A program made the position numbers and the translations under genes. The notes under the pieces are model-generated. The model did not search any database. It saw nothing but the letters and a program-made list of their open reading frames with translations, and was not told where the DNA came from. Shown one piece after another: positions 17,351 to 25,319 of a DNA stretch of 64,000 nt. This DNA is from Mycolicibacterium novocastrense (lineage in GTDB: Bacteria > Actinomycetota > Actinomycetes > Mycobacteriales > Mycobacteriaceae). The DNA lies in NCBI RefSeq assembly GCF_001570485.1, contig NZ_BCTA01000036.1, positions 496,001 to 560,000 of the forward strand, in the 5' to 3' direction. Position 1 is the first letter of the stretch; each line of letters opens with the position of its first letter.

Positions 17351-18675
17351 CGGAGTGTTGCGACACGATCACCCTTGCCTTTGGCTGGGTGGAGCGTCGC
17401 GTCTCCTTCCGGTGTCTTGTCGGTGTCGATGGCTACATTGCCGGCATGGCGCGATACCGGTTGCTTCCGACCCCCGATCAGGCGGTGGCGTTGGCCGGAC
17501 ATTGTCGTCACGCTCGGCTTGTGTGGAACCTGGCCGTCGAGCAGCAACGGCACTGGCAGCCGGGACGCCATGCGCCGGGTTATAGCGAGCAATGCGCCCA
17601 GTTGACCACCGCCCGTGCCGAGTACGAATGGCTGGCAGCGGGTTCGCAAACTGTGCAGCAGCAGGCGCTGCGCGACTTTGCCCATGCCATGCGGAACTTC
17701 TTCTCCGGAACGCACCGCCGCCCGACGTGGCGCAAAGCCGGTGTGCACGAGGGATTTCGACAAGTCGGCGTGAGAACGCACCATGTCAAGCGTGTGAGCC
17801 GTCGGTTCGGTCGGGTATGGGTACCCAAAGTCGGCTGGGTACGCTTTCTCCTGTCGCGACCGGTCCCTGAAGGCGTGAAGTCTTATCGCGTCGCCCGCGA
17901 TCGGGCTGGCCGTTGGCATATCGCCTTCGCGCACATACCCGACCCAATCGCGGGTCCCGGCGACGGCAGCGTGGTGGGTATCGACCGAGGTGTGGCGGTA
18001 TCGGCGGCCTTGTCGACCGGTGAACTGCTGCACGCGCCCACCCTCACCCCGGGCGAATCGAAACGGCTGAAAGTGCTGCAGCGGCGCCTGGCCCGCGCCC
18101 AACGGGGTTCGCGCCGGCGAGCCCACGCCAAGCTGGCCATTGCGAAGCTCGTTGCGCGCGAGGCCGATCGGCGCAAGGACTGGGTCGAAAAGACCACCAC
18201 CGACATCGCACGGCGCTTCGATGTGATTCGCGTGGAAGCTCTCGACGTGCGGGCGATGACCCGCAGTGCGCGCGGAACCCTTGACCGGCCCGGGACACGG
18301 GTGGCGCAGAAACGCGGCCTGAATCGAGGCATCCGCCGTAGTGGTTGGGGTCTGCTGGCGGTGCGGCTGCAGCACAAAGCTTATGGCCGGGCGGAGCGAG
18401 TCCCGGCCGCGTACACGTCGCAACGATGCTCGGCCTGTGGGCACGTAGCGCCCGGAAACCGCAAGAGCCAAGCGGTCTTCGAGTGCCAAGCCTGCGACGC
18501 GGGGCCGTGTAATGCCGACGTGAACGCCGCACGCAATATCGCCGCCGGGCGGGCGGTGACAGCACGGGGAGACCTCGGCTCTAGCCGGTCTGCGAACCGT
18601 GAACCTCAACTCTGCACTCCTGCCGTATAGGTACTGGGGTTGGATCTCTCGGCTTCAGCCTGGAGAGGACGTCAA
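17351..18675 (+). mobile_element. Solo tnpB insertion element (IS200/IS605 superfamily, IS1341-like)
   Basis: The 1325-bp element contains only tnpB and no tnpA. The left end follows TTCAT (17346-17350), a plausible target-adjacent motif, and has an imperfect hairpin at 17371-17390. The right end has a hairpin at 18646-18667 and ends in GTCAA (18671-18675), like the TCAA right cleavage site of the family. Target duplication is not expected. Removing it joins the operon start codon to a promoter/operator (S4). Ends are inferred from these signals. Confidence 0.75.
17446..18630 (+). CDS. tnpB: TnpB RNA-guided nuclease
   Basis: A 394-residue TnpB that looks intact. The RuvC-like residues are Asp180 (GIDRGV), Glu264 (RVEALDV) and Asp358 (CNADVNAARN). 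A zinc ribbon is formed by Cys328, Cys331, Cys347 and Cys350. TnpB proteins cut DNA guided by an RNA made from the element's right end and help keep the element at its site. ATG at 17446 is chosen because it gives MARYRLLPTPDQ, the usual family start. There is no partner tnpA, so movement would need a transposase from elsewhere. Confidence 0.93.
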   Translation: MARYRLLPTPDQAVALAGHCRHARLVWNLAVEQQRHWQPGRHAPGYSEQCAQLTTARAEYEWLAAGSQTVQQQALRDFAHAMRNFFSGTHRRPTWRKAGVHEGFRQVGVRTHHVKRVSRRFGRVWVPKVGWVRFLLSRPVPEGVKSYRVARDRAGRWHIAFAHIPDPIAGPGDGSVVGIDRGVAVSAALSTGELLHAPTLTPGESKRLKVLQRRLARAQRGSRRRAHAKLAIAKLVAREADRRKDWVEKTTTDIARRFDVIRVEALDVRAMTRSARGTLDRPGTRVAQKRGLNRGIRRSGWGLLAVRLQHKAYGRAERVPAAYTSQRCSACGHVAPGNRKSQAVFECQACDAGPCNADVNAARNIAAGRAVTARGDLGSSRSANREPQLCTPAV

Positions 18676-18695
18676 GACCTGCGCCTGGTTGACAG
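18540..18695 (+). ncRNA. Putative omega (reRNA) guide RNA of TnpB
   Basis: TnpB guide RNAs overlap the 3' end of tnpB and run through the right end into flanking DNA. Here the scaffold would include the CTCTC...GAGAG hairpin (18646-18667) with its GGCTTCAGCC stem, end at GTCAA and be followed by a guide of about 16-20 nt starting at 18676. The 5' boundary is a guess. Confidence 0.5.
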
Positions 18696-18710
18696 TGACA
18701 CCCTGTGAGC

Positions 18711-18737
18711 GTGACACTTGTCGCGTGTTTTGTAAAG
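18711..18737. promoter_or_regulatory. Operator/promoter-like site S4 (TGACA-N14-TGTAA)
   Basis: TGACA 18712-18716, 14-nt spacer, TGTAAAG 18731-18737. On the plus strand it precedes the SMP-30 gene (GTG at 18748). On the minus strand TGTCAC ends 9 nt before a GTG at 18699-18701, the same geometry as S3 and S5. That minus-strand promoter now points into the tnpB element and probably once drove the seven-gene operon. Confidence 0.65.
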
Positions 18738-18747
18738 GTGCGTCGCG

Positions 18748-19566
18748 GTGAGCCTGACGCCGCTGGCGAAGGGGTTCTGCTTCGGCGAGGGCCCACGCTG
18801 GTTCGAAGGTCTGCTCTGGTTCTCCGACATGCTCGGCGAAGCGGTGCACACCGTCGACCTCAACGGTGACCTGACGACGCTGCCGCTGCCGGGCCACGCG
18901 CCGGCCGGCCTCGGGTTCCGTCCCGACGGGTCCCTGCTGATCTCCTCCACCGAGTCGCGCCAGGTGTTGCGCTACGACGGCGAGAACGTCACGGCGATCG
19001 CCGATCTGTCCGCGATCGTCCCGGCCGCCCTCGGTGACATGGTCGTCGACGGCGACGGCCGCGCCTACGTCGGCTCGCAGGCCCGCGAAGACGGAGTGAT
19101 CGTGCGGCTCGACCCCGACGACACCTTCACCGTCGTCGCCGACGGCCTCGACTTCCCCAACGGGATGGTCATCACGCCCGACGACGCGACGCTGATCGTC
19201 GCGGAGTCGACCGGACGGCGGCTGACCGCGTACTCCATCGGCGACGACGGTGCGCTGTCCGATCGGCGGACCTTCGCCGACGGGCTCGACGGACCACCGG
19301 ACGGTATCTGTCTCGACGCCCAGAATGGCGTGTGGACCGCGATGACGCTGGCCGGTCAATTCGAGCGGATCACCGAAGGCGGCGGTGTCACGAATCGCAT
19401 CGACATCGGTGAGCGCATCGCGATCGCCTGCGCGCTCGGCGGTCCCGAGCGTCGCACCCTGTTTCTGTTGTCCAGCACCGACGCCTACCCGCAGCGACTC
19501 AAGGGCACCAAGCTGTCGCGCGTCGATGCGATCACCGTCGAGATACCGGGAGCCGGGATACCGTGA
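18748..19566 (+). CDS. SMP-30/gluconolactonase family protein
   Basis: A 272-residue six-bladed beta-propeller lactonase-like protein. Metal-binding positions expected in the family appear as the Glu in FGEGPRW, the Asn in DFPNGMVI and the Asp in PPDGICLD. It would hydrolyse a lactone in the cytosol; the substrate is unknown, but a lactone could be made by a Baeyer-Villiger enzyme such as the one encoded at 11465. The GTG at 18748 lies 11 nt past site S4; another GTG at 18738 is out of frame. It overlaps the next gene by 4 bp (GTGA). Confidence 0.88.
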   Translation: MSLTPLAKGFCFGEGPRWFEGLLWFSDMLGEAVHTVDLNGDLTTLPLPGHAPAGLGFRPDGSLLISSTESRQVLRYDGENVTAIADLSAIVPAALGDMVVDGDGRAYVGSQAREDGVIVRLDPDDTFTVVADGLDFPNGMVITPDDATLIVAESTGRRLTAYSIGDDGALSDRRTFADGLDGPPDGICLDAQNGVWTAMTLAGQFERITEGGGVTNRIDIGERIAIACALGGPERRTLFLLSSTDAYPQRLKGTKLSRVDAITVEIPGAGIP

Positions 19567-20378
19567 GCGATTCCTACTACGAGCTCATCGACGACGCCGA
19601 TCCACTCGGCGAGAAATTCCGCGCAACCGATCTGGTCCGCAGTACCTGGTCGGCCGCGATCCAGCACGGAGCGCCGGTGTCCGCCATCCTGGTTCGCGCA
19701 CTCGAACGCTGCCAGGCCCGCGCCGACACCCGCTTGAGCCGGGTACTGATCGACCTGCTCGGCGGTGTTCCCGCCGAGGGTGATCTGTGGGTTCGGTCGC
19801 GAATCGAACGCTCGGGCAAGCAGATCGAGCTCGTCGGTGCCGAGCTGCTGGCTGCGCGCCCGGACGGGGAACCGCGGCCCGTCGCACGCGCCAGCGGGTG
19901 GCGGTTGAAGACCGTCGACACCCACGCCGTGCAACACGCGCCGGCACCGCCCCTGCGGCCGCTGTCCGAGGCGAAAAGCCGTGACATGAAAAAGGACTGG
20001 GACCGCAACTACGTGCACAGCCTCGACTGGCGGTGGCTGACCGAGCCGCTGTGCGAGGGGCCCGGCGAGTCGTGGATCCGCCCGGAGGTCGACCTCGTCA
20101 AGGGCGAGACCATGACGCCGCTTCAGCGGTTGTTCGCAGTGGCCGACGATGCCAACGGCATCGGCACCAAGCTCGACATCCGCCGCTGGACGTTCATGAA
20201 CACCGATCTCGTCGTGCACGTGCACCGGATCCCGCAGGGCGAATGGATCGGTATCCGCGCGGAGACCAACTACGGGCCCGACGGCATCGGCACGACGCTC
20301 GGCACGTTGTTCGACGAGGCCGGTGCGGTCGGCGCGATACAGCAGTCGGTGCTCGTACGGCCGATGCCCCAGCGCTGA
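19563..20378 (+). CDS. Thioesterase-like (double hot-dog) family protein
   Basis: A 271-residue protein whose layout suggests an acyl-CoA thioesterase of the TesB-like 4HBT_3 group. It has an N-terminal hot-dog half (FRATDLVRSTWSAAIQHGAPVSAILVRAL, LSRVLIDLLGGVPAEGDLWVR) and a C-terminal half with DDANGIGTKLDIRRWTFMNTDLVVHVHR and ETNYGPDGIGTTLGTLFDEAG. No proven catalytic residue can be named. It starts at GTG 19563 inside the stop of the SMP-30 gene, so the two form an operon. Its stop directly abuts the convergent protease gene with no spacer. Confidence 0.75.
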   Translation: MSDSYYELIDDADPLGEKFRATDLVRSTWSAAIQHGAPVSAILVRALERCQARADTRLSRVLIDLLGGVPAEGDLWVRSRIERSGKQIELVGAELLAARPDGEPRPVARASGWRLKTVDTHAVQHAPAPPLRPLSEAKSRDMKKDWDRNYVHSLDWRWLTEPLCEGPGESWIRPEVDLVKGETMTPLQRLFAVADDANGIGTKLDIRRWTFMNTDLVVHVHRIPQGEWIGIRAETNYGPDGIGTTLGTLFDEAGAVGAIQQSVLVRPMPQR

Positions 20379-21137
20379 TCAGGGCGTGCAGGCGCCGGTC
20401 GCGACGGGCCTGTGGGCGCGCACCCCGTCCGTCACCGTCGCCGATACCTGCTTGGCGGTGAGCACGAATCCGGTCTCCGGGTCGTCGATGGCCGCCCCGA
20501 AGCTGATGCCCAGCACGTGGCCGTTCAGGTCGATCAGTGGCCCACCGGAACCGCCGTGCCGGATCGGGCCCCTGATGACGTAGACCTCGCGATTCACCGT
20601 CGTGGTGCGGTAGATGTCGGGCACGAGAAGCTCCATGACCCTGCGGATTCGCGCGGGGGTGGCCACGAACGGCCCTCCGCCCGGATAGCCGAGCACCAGG
20701 GCATCGGTGCCGGTGACGGCGGTGTGCTGGTCCATCGACAGCGTGGGGGCCTGCAGGTCGGGCACGTCGAGCACGGCGACATCCATCGCGGGGTCGAAAA
20801 CCACGACGGTGGCCCGGATTTCCCGGTCACCCGCCCAGACGTTGACGATGTCGGCGCCCGCGACGGTGTGCGCGGCCGACATCACCCTGTTCGGTGCGAC
20901 GACGACCCCGCTGCCGTCCACCGTTCTCGCGCACTGTAGGGCCTCCGTGTGGATCTTCACGACGCTGCGGGCCGCCTCGGCGACGACGGCGCTGTCGGCA
21001 AGCGTGGCATCGGGTGCGGCGACCGTGGTGATCGCGATCGGAGTCGGTTCCGGCCGGATGAGGTCGAACGATCCGTTGATCGCGCAGCCGGTCACGCCGA
21101 TCCCGACCAGGCACACCGCAAGCAACCTCGACCTCAT
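20379..21137 (-). CDS. Trypsin-like serine protease, predicted lipoprotein
   Basis: A 252-residue exported protease. The start MRSRLLAVCLVGIGVTGC is a lipoprotein signal peptide with lipobox VTGC, so the protein should be anchored to the outer face of the membrane. The chymotrypsin-fold triad is visible as His in MSAAHTV, Asp in AMDVAVLDV and Ser in RHGGSGGPL. There is no PDZ domain. A second ATG 12 nt upstream (21147-21149) could also serve as the start. It is unrelated in function to the catabolic genes around it. Confidence 0.85.
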   Translation of the reverse strand: MRSRLLAVCLVGIGVTGCAINGSFDLIRPEPTPIAITTVAAPDATLADSAVVAEAARSVVKIHTEALQCARTVDGSGVVVAPNRVMSAAHTVAGADIVNVWAGDREIRATVVVFDPAMDVAVLDVPDLQAPTLSMDQHTAVTGTDALVLGYPGGGPFVATPARIRRVMELLVPDIYRTTTVNREVYVIRGPIRHGGSGGPLIDLNGHVLGISFGAAIDDPETGFVLTAKQVSATVTDGVRAHRPVATGACTP

Positions 21138-21188
21138 TGCGGAAACCATAACTCCGCCGAGCAGGATTGGCGGCCAAGCCGCGTGATG

Positions 21189-21380
21189 CTAGTCGACCAA
21201 GCGCAGCGCCGCGGCCGGGCACTGCGTCACGGCCTGCTGCATCCGGTCCCTGTCGGACTCGGGCCGCTCGGGCTCATGGATTTCCACGATGCCGTCGTCG
21301 CGCACCTCGAACACCTCCTCGGCGATCGACTCGCAGATCCCGTGTCCGGTGCACTTGTCCAGGTCGACTTCGACGCGCAT
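21189..21380 (-). CDS. 3Fe-4S ferredoxin
   Basis: A 63-residue ferredoxin with CTGHGIC (Cys10, Cys16) and Cys54 in QCPAAAL, the CxxHxxC...CP pattern of mycobacterial P450-associated 3Fe-4S ferredoxins. It passes electrons to a P450. The stop of the P450 gene is only 8 nt upstream, and AGGAG lies just before ATG 21380, which is chosen over a GTG two codons earlier. It probably serves the P450 at 21389 and perhaps the one at 15402. No ferredoxin reductase is nearby. Confidence 0.92.
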   Translation of the reverse strand: MRVEVDLDKCTGHGICESIAEEVFEVRDDGIVEIHEPERPESDRDRMQQAVTQCPAAALRLVD

Positions 21381-21388
21381 GCTCACTC

Positions 21389-22630
21389 CTAGCGAACGAC
21401 GGCGGGCAGCCGTTTGACGCCGTGCACGAAGCTGCTGTACAGCAGGTCGGGTTCGCCGACCTCGATCGTCGTCAACCGGGTCAGCAACTCTCGGAACAGG
21501 TTTCGCAACTCCGCCTTGGCCAGCTGGCTTCCCAGGCAGAAGTGCGGGCCTCCGCCGCCGAACCCGAGGTGCGGATTGGGCGACCGGGACAGGTCGAACG
21601 TGCCGGGGTCGGTGAACGCGGTCTCGTCCCGGTTCGCCGAGCAGTAGAACAGCGCGACCTTGTCGCCCTCGTTGACCGGCTGACCGTTGATCTCGGTGTC
21701 CTCGGTGACAAAGCGCGCGAACTGCAGGACCGGCGAGGACCAGCGCACGAATTCTTCGATGGCCGAACCGATCCGGCCGTCGAAGTCCTCCATCAGCCAG
21801 TCACGCTGTTCGGGGTTGTCGACGAGCGCCATCATCGCGTGCGTCGTCGCCTGCTTGGTGGTGTCGTTACCGGCCGAGGCGAGCAGGATCAGACATGCCC
21901 CGATCTCCTCGTCGGTCAGTCGGTGGCCGTCGACCTCGGCGTTGACGATGCTGGTCATCAGATCGTCGCCGGGGTGGGTGCGCCGAAACTTGGCCAGCTC
22001 GACGCCGGTGTTCGACAGCAGCGCGATCTGCGCGACGGGGTCGGCGACGCGCTCATCCTCGGTGGCGTACTCGTCGTCGGTCATGCCGAACAGTTTCTCC
22101 GCGGCGTAGGCGACGGCGGGCTGATCAGCGCTGGGAACGCCGAGCATGTCCATGATCGTCAGCATCGGCAACTGGGCCGAGCACGCCTTCACGAAGTCGA
22201 TTTCGCCTGCGCCTACCAGGTTTTCGACGATGGTGACCGCGTTCTTGTGGATTTGCTCCTCGATCAGCCGCACGTTGCGAGGGGTGAACGCCGAGCTGAT
22301 CAACCGGCGATACACGGTGTGCTGTGGCGGGTCCATGGTCAGGAAGAACGAGGCGAACCGCTGGATTTCGGCGGGCATCGGATTCAGCGCCACACCCTGG
22401 GCCGAGGTGAACAGTTCGGGATGCTGGCTGACATAGGCGATGTCCGCGCGCCGCGTCAATGCCCAGAAACCGGGCTCCTCCAGCCCGAACATCGAGGGCA
22501 GCGGCGGGTGCCAGGTCAACCCGTCACCGGCCCGCAGCCGGGCGAACGTCTCGTCGCGCGCGGCGAACGGCCGGCTCCAAAACTCTTCCGAGGTGATGTC
22601 GACGGCACTGTATTCGCGGGCTGATGTCAC
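21389..22630 (-). CDS. Cytochrome P450
   Basis: A 413-residue P450 with I-helix LLASAGNDTTKQ, ExxR in EEFVR and heme loop FGGGGPHFCLGSQLA, all intact. The early DPPQHTVYRRLISSAFTP segment is typical of mycobacterial P450s acting on steroids, fatty acids or terpenoids, but the substrate cannot be fixed. GTG 22628-22630 is preferred because it lies exactly 9 nt after the TGTCAC half-site of S5; an in-frame ATG 24 nt upstream lies inside the operator. Followed by its ferredoxin gene. Confidence 0.93.
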   Translation of the reverse strand: MTSAREYSAVDITSEEFWSRPFAARDETFARLRAGDGLTWHPPLPSMFGLEEPGFWALTRRADIAYVSQHPELFTSAQGVALNPMPAEIQRFASFFLTMDPPQHTVYRRLISSAFTPRNVRLIEEQIHKNAVTIVENLVGAGEIDFVKACSAQLPMLTIMDMLGVPSADQPAVAYAAEKLFGMTDDEYATEDERVADPVAQIALLSNTGVELAKFRRTHPGDDLMTSIVNAEVDGHRLTDEEIGACLILLASAGNDTTKQATTHAMMALVDNPEQRDWLMEDFDGRIGSAIEEFVRWSSPVLQFARFVTEDTEINGQPVNEGDKVALFYCSANRDETAFTDPGTFDLSRSPNPHLGFGGGGPHFCLGSQLAKAELRNLFRELLTRLTTIEVGEPDLLYSSFVHGVKRLPAVVR

Positions 22631-22639
22631 CGATTCAGC

Positions 22640-22666
22640 GTGACACTTCGTCAAATGTTTGTAAAG
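22640..22666. promoter_or_regulatory. Operator/promoter-like site S5 (TGACA-N14-TGTAA)
   Basis: TGACA 22641-22645, 14-nt spacer, TGTAAAG 22660-22666, between the divergent P450 and TetR genes. Both start codons (GTG 22630 and GTG 22675) lie exactly 9 nt beyond a half-site. This symmetrical spacing suggests two leaderless transcripts controlled by one bound dimer, probably the adjacent TetR protein. Confidence 0.7.
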
Positions 22667-22674
22667 CTAGGACG

Positions 22675-23217
22675 GTGCCGGTAACCGATGCGGATTCCTC
22701 GACGCGCGAACGCATCCTCGCCGCGACCGCGGAGGTGCTCGGCCGCCACGGCATGACCAAGCTCAGCCTCTCCGAGGTCGCACTGCAGGCGCAGGTCTCC
22801 CGACCCACTCTCTACCGCTGGTTCGCCTCCAAGCGTGACCTGCTCGACGCGTTCGTGGTGTGGGAGCGCCAGTACTACGAACGTGCGGTGGCCGAGGCGA
22901 CGGCGGGTCTGCCCGCCGACCAACGACTCGATGCGGCGCTGCGGGTGATCGTCGACTATCAGCAGTCCTACCCGGGTCTGCGCATGATCGACATCGAACC
23001 GGAGCAGGTCATCAAGCGGCTCTCCCGGGTGATCCCATTGATGCGCCAGCGCCTGGAACGGCTGGCGACCGGACCGGATCCCGGTCTTGCCGTGGCGACG
23101 GCGGTACGGGTCGCGGTGTCGCACTACCTGGTGCGCAGCGACGACGACGCCGACTTCCTCGCCCAGCTTCGCCACGCCGTGCGGGTCAAGCACCTCGCCC
23201 CCGAGGACGAGCGGTGA
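22675..23217 (+). CDS. TetR-family regulator (paralogue A)
   Basis: A 180-residue TetR protein. The N-terminal helix-turn-helix (residues about 10-55) contains LSLSEVALQA and VSRPTLYRWFASK. The C-terminal ligand domain has the IVDYQQSYPGLRMIDIEPEQV segment. The DNA-binding region is nearly the same as in the TetR protein at 28818, so both may bind the same operators. The GTG start lies 9 nt after S5. The stop overlaps the kinase-like gene at 23214 (GTGA). Likely ligand: a CoA ester or pathway intermediate (inferred). Confidence 0.9.
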   Translation: MPVTDADSSTRERILAATAEVLGRHGMTKLSLSEVALQAQVSRPTLYRWFASKRDLLDAFVVWERQYYERAVAEATAGLPADQRLDAALRVIVDYQQSYPGLRMIDIEPEQVIKRLSRVIPLMRQRLERLATGPDPGLAVATAVRVAVSHYLVRSDDDADFLAQLRHAVRVKHLAPEDER

Positions 23218-24260
23218 GCATCCCCGGCTCCGTCGAGGCGCTGACCGCGGGCTGGTTCAGCGAGGTGTTCGACGCGCCGATCCGCGCCGTCGAGGTGCTC
23301 GACGCCCACTCGGGAACCACCGGCCGCGCCCGTGTCGCGTTGTCGACGACAGCCGATGTGCCCGCCACCGTCTTCGTCAAGCTCCAGCCGTTCGCGCCCG
23401 AGCAGCGGGAGTTCCTCAAGCAGATCGGGCTCGGGGTCGCAGAGGCCCGGCTGTACGCACACGCCGGCGCCGACTTGCCGGTGCGTGCGCCCCACGTGTG
23501 GCACGCCGACTACGACGAGGCCGACGGTTCTTTCATCATGGTCCTCGAGGATCTGCAGGTCAGCGGGTGCCGCTTCCCCACTCCCTCGGACGACGACATC
23601 GTCGACGTGGCCGCCTCGCTGGTCGACGAGCTGGCCGCGCTGCACGCCTGTTTCCGATCGCGTGACCTCGGCTGGTTGCGCACCCCGACGGGGATGCAGA
23701 ACAAACCGCAGAACGCCGAGATCGCCGCGAAACGGGCGCGATTCATCGTCTCGGCGCTCGACCAGTTCGCCGACGACATGCCTCCGGCGTTCGGTCGCAT
23801 CGGCGAGTTGTACGCGGCACGCTCGCTGGACATCGTCGCGTTGTTCACCGAGGGCGACCGCACCCTCATCCACGGCGACACTCACAGCGGCAACCTCTTC
23901 GTCGACCGTACGCGCACCGGCTTCTTCGACTGGGCGGTCGCGGGCCGGGCGCCCGGGGTACGCGACGTCGCGTATTTCATGTGCAACTCGCTGCCGGTAG
24001 AGGCCCGTCGCGCCGAGGAACGCAGGCTGCTGGACCGGTATCGGGCCTGCCTGGCCCGACATGGCGTCGCACTCGAGGAGAGCATCGCCCACGAGCAGTA
24101 CCGGCTGTTCTCGGTGTACTCCTGGATCGCGGCCGCTTCCACCGCCGCGATGGGTTCGCAGTGGCAACCCATCGACGTGAGCCGGGCCGCGATGGTAAGC
24201 ACCACCCAGGCCATAGAGGACCTCGACGTCGTCGGCCTGCTGGAGAGCCGGCTGGGCTGA
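23214..24260 (+). CDS. APH-fold phosphotransferase (paralogue A)
   Basis: A 348-residue protein of the aminoglycoside-phosphotransferase fold. The catalytic loop is HGDTHSGNLF, the metal-binding DFG-equivalent is FFDWAVAGRAPGVRDVAY, and VPATVFVKLQP supplies the probable ATP-binding lysine. In catabolic clusters of actinobacteria such proteins often sit beside acyl-CoA genes and their substrate is unknown; antibiotic resistance is not implied. It overlaps the TetR gene and is homologous to the gene at 27690 (SGT...RAR.AL and VFVKL blocks shared). Confidence 0.85.
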   Translation: MSIPGSVEALTAGWFSEVFDAPIRAVEVLDAHSGTTGRARVALSTTADVPATVFVKLQPFAPEQREFLKQIGLGVAEARLYAHAGADLPVRAPHVWHADYDEADGSFIMVLEDLQVSGCRFPTPSDDDIVDVAASLVDELAALHACFRSRDLGWLRTPTGMQNKPQNAEIAAKRARFIVSALDQFADDMPPAFGRIGELYAARSLDIVALFTEGDRTLIHGDTHSGNLFVDRTRTGFFDWAVAGRAPGVRDVAYFMCNSLPVEARRAEERRLLDRYRACLARHGVALEESIAHEQYRLFSVYSWIAAASTAAMGSQWQPIDVSRAAMVSTTQAIEDLDVVGLLESRLG

Positions 24261-24275
24261 CCGCGCGCGACGGCC

Positions 24276-25319
24276 TCAAGCGCTCCTCGTCGGCATCACC
24301 GGGCCGTCGTCGAGCTTGTCGGTGACGCCGAGGTCGGCCAGTCCCATCTGGGTGAACAGCGGTATTCCGTAGGCGTTCAACCGGAATCGTTGATCGTCGG
24401 TGACCCCGCTGTCGAAGAGGTGCGCGCCGACGAGGTTGATCACCGCGAGTTTGAACGCGTTGAGCGCGCGGTACCACTCGCGGTGCCGGACCTCGATCCC
24501 GCTCGAGGCTTCGTAGCGGGAGATGATCTCGTCGATGGACGGCGCGGCCTCGTGCGCCGGGATGCCGACGGGCATGCGCCAGAGCAACTCGAGATAGCCG
24601 ATGTCGGTCAACGGGTCGCCGACCGTGGTCAGTTCCCAGTCGAACACCGCGCTCACCTCGCCGCCGGCGAAAGCGAAGTTGCCCGGTTTGGCGTCGCCGT
24701 GCACCAGCGTCACCTTCGGATACTGTTGCGGCCGAGACGCTTTGAGCTCCTTCAAGAGCCGCTCCAGCGCGGGCAGCGGGCCCCGTTTCAAGCGTTCCAT
24801 CTCACTAGCCCAGTGGTCGATCTCGCGGTCGAGGTGACCGTCGCCCGCGTCGAGCGTCGCCAACCCCAGCGCGTCGATGTCGGCGGTGTGGATCGCGGCG
24901 AGCTGATCGGCCATGCTCTCGCACATCCGTTGTATCCCAGTATGATCCGCGTCGGGCTCTTCCATTTCGTAGACCGTCCCCGTGACCCGCTCCATGACGA
25001 AGAAGGGACGACCGAGCACATCACCGCTGCCCTCCAGCCACAGCACCCGAGGCACCCGCACCGCGGATCCTTCCAGGGCCCTCAGGACGGTGAACTGCTT
25101 GGCCAGATCGTACGGTTCGAGCAGTGCGGGCGGCCGGGGCTGCAACCGCACCACCACGTCCCGCCGGGCCTCACCGGCGACGAGCGTCAGCACCATCATC
25201 TCCGCCGAGTGGCCGAACTCGACGCGGTCGAGGCCCTCCACTCCGACGGTCTCGGCGTTCGGGAGTTGCGCCGCCAACCACTCGGTGAGGCGGTCGCCGA
25301 CGTCGGCGCCGTAGGTCAC
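24276..25319 (-). CDS. APH-fold phosphotransferase, acyl-CoA-gene-associated type
   Basis: A 347-residue kinase-like protein with catalytic loop HGDAKPGNFAF and metal motif VFDWELTTVGDPLTDIGYL. The PFFVMERVTGTVY segment resembles the hinge region of the APH group that accompanies FadE-type dehydrogenases. It belongs to a different subgroup from the kinases at 23214 and 27690. GTG start 25317-25319 overlaps the stop of the upstream gene as GTGA, so it is the second gene of an operon starting at site S6. Substrate unknown. Confidence 0.85.
   Translation of the reverse strand: MTYGADVGDRLTEWLAAQLPNAETVGVEGLDRVEFGHSAEMMVLTLVAGEARRDVVVRLQPRPPALLEPYDLAKQFTVLRALEGSAVRVPRVLWLEGSGDVLGRPFFVMERVTGTVYEMEEPDADHTGIQRMCESMADQLAAIHTADIDALGLATLDAGDGHLDREIDHWASEMERLKRGPLPALERLLKELKASRPQQYPKVTLVHGDAKPGNFAFAGGEVSAVFDWELTTVGDPLTDIGYLELLWRMPVGIPAHEAAPSIDEIISRYEASSGIEVRHREWYRALNAFKLAVINLVGAHLFDSGVTDDQRFRLNAYGIPLFTQMGLADLGVTDKLDDGPVMPTRSA

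Noticed and set aside
18672..18701. Truncated gene starting at GTG 18701 (MSLSTRRRS) cut by the tnpB element
   Set aside because: Rejoining the flanks puts a stop right at the operon ATG, so it reads better as a leader or nine-codon leader peptide than as a broken gene.
23210..23220. Frameshifted TetR-kinase fusion
   Set aside because: Both proteins are complete and the overlap is the ordinary GTGA coupling seen throughout the window.
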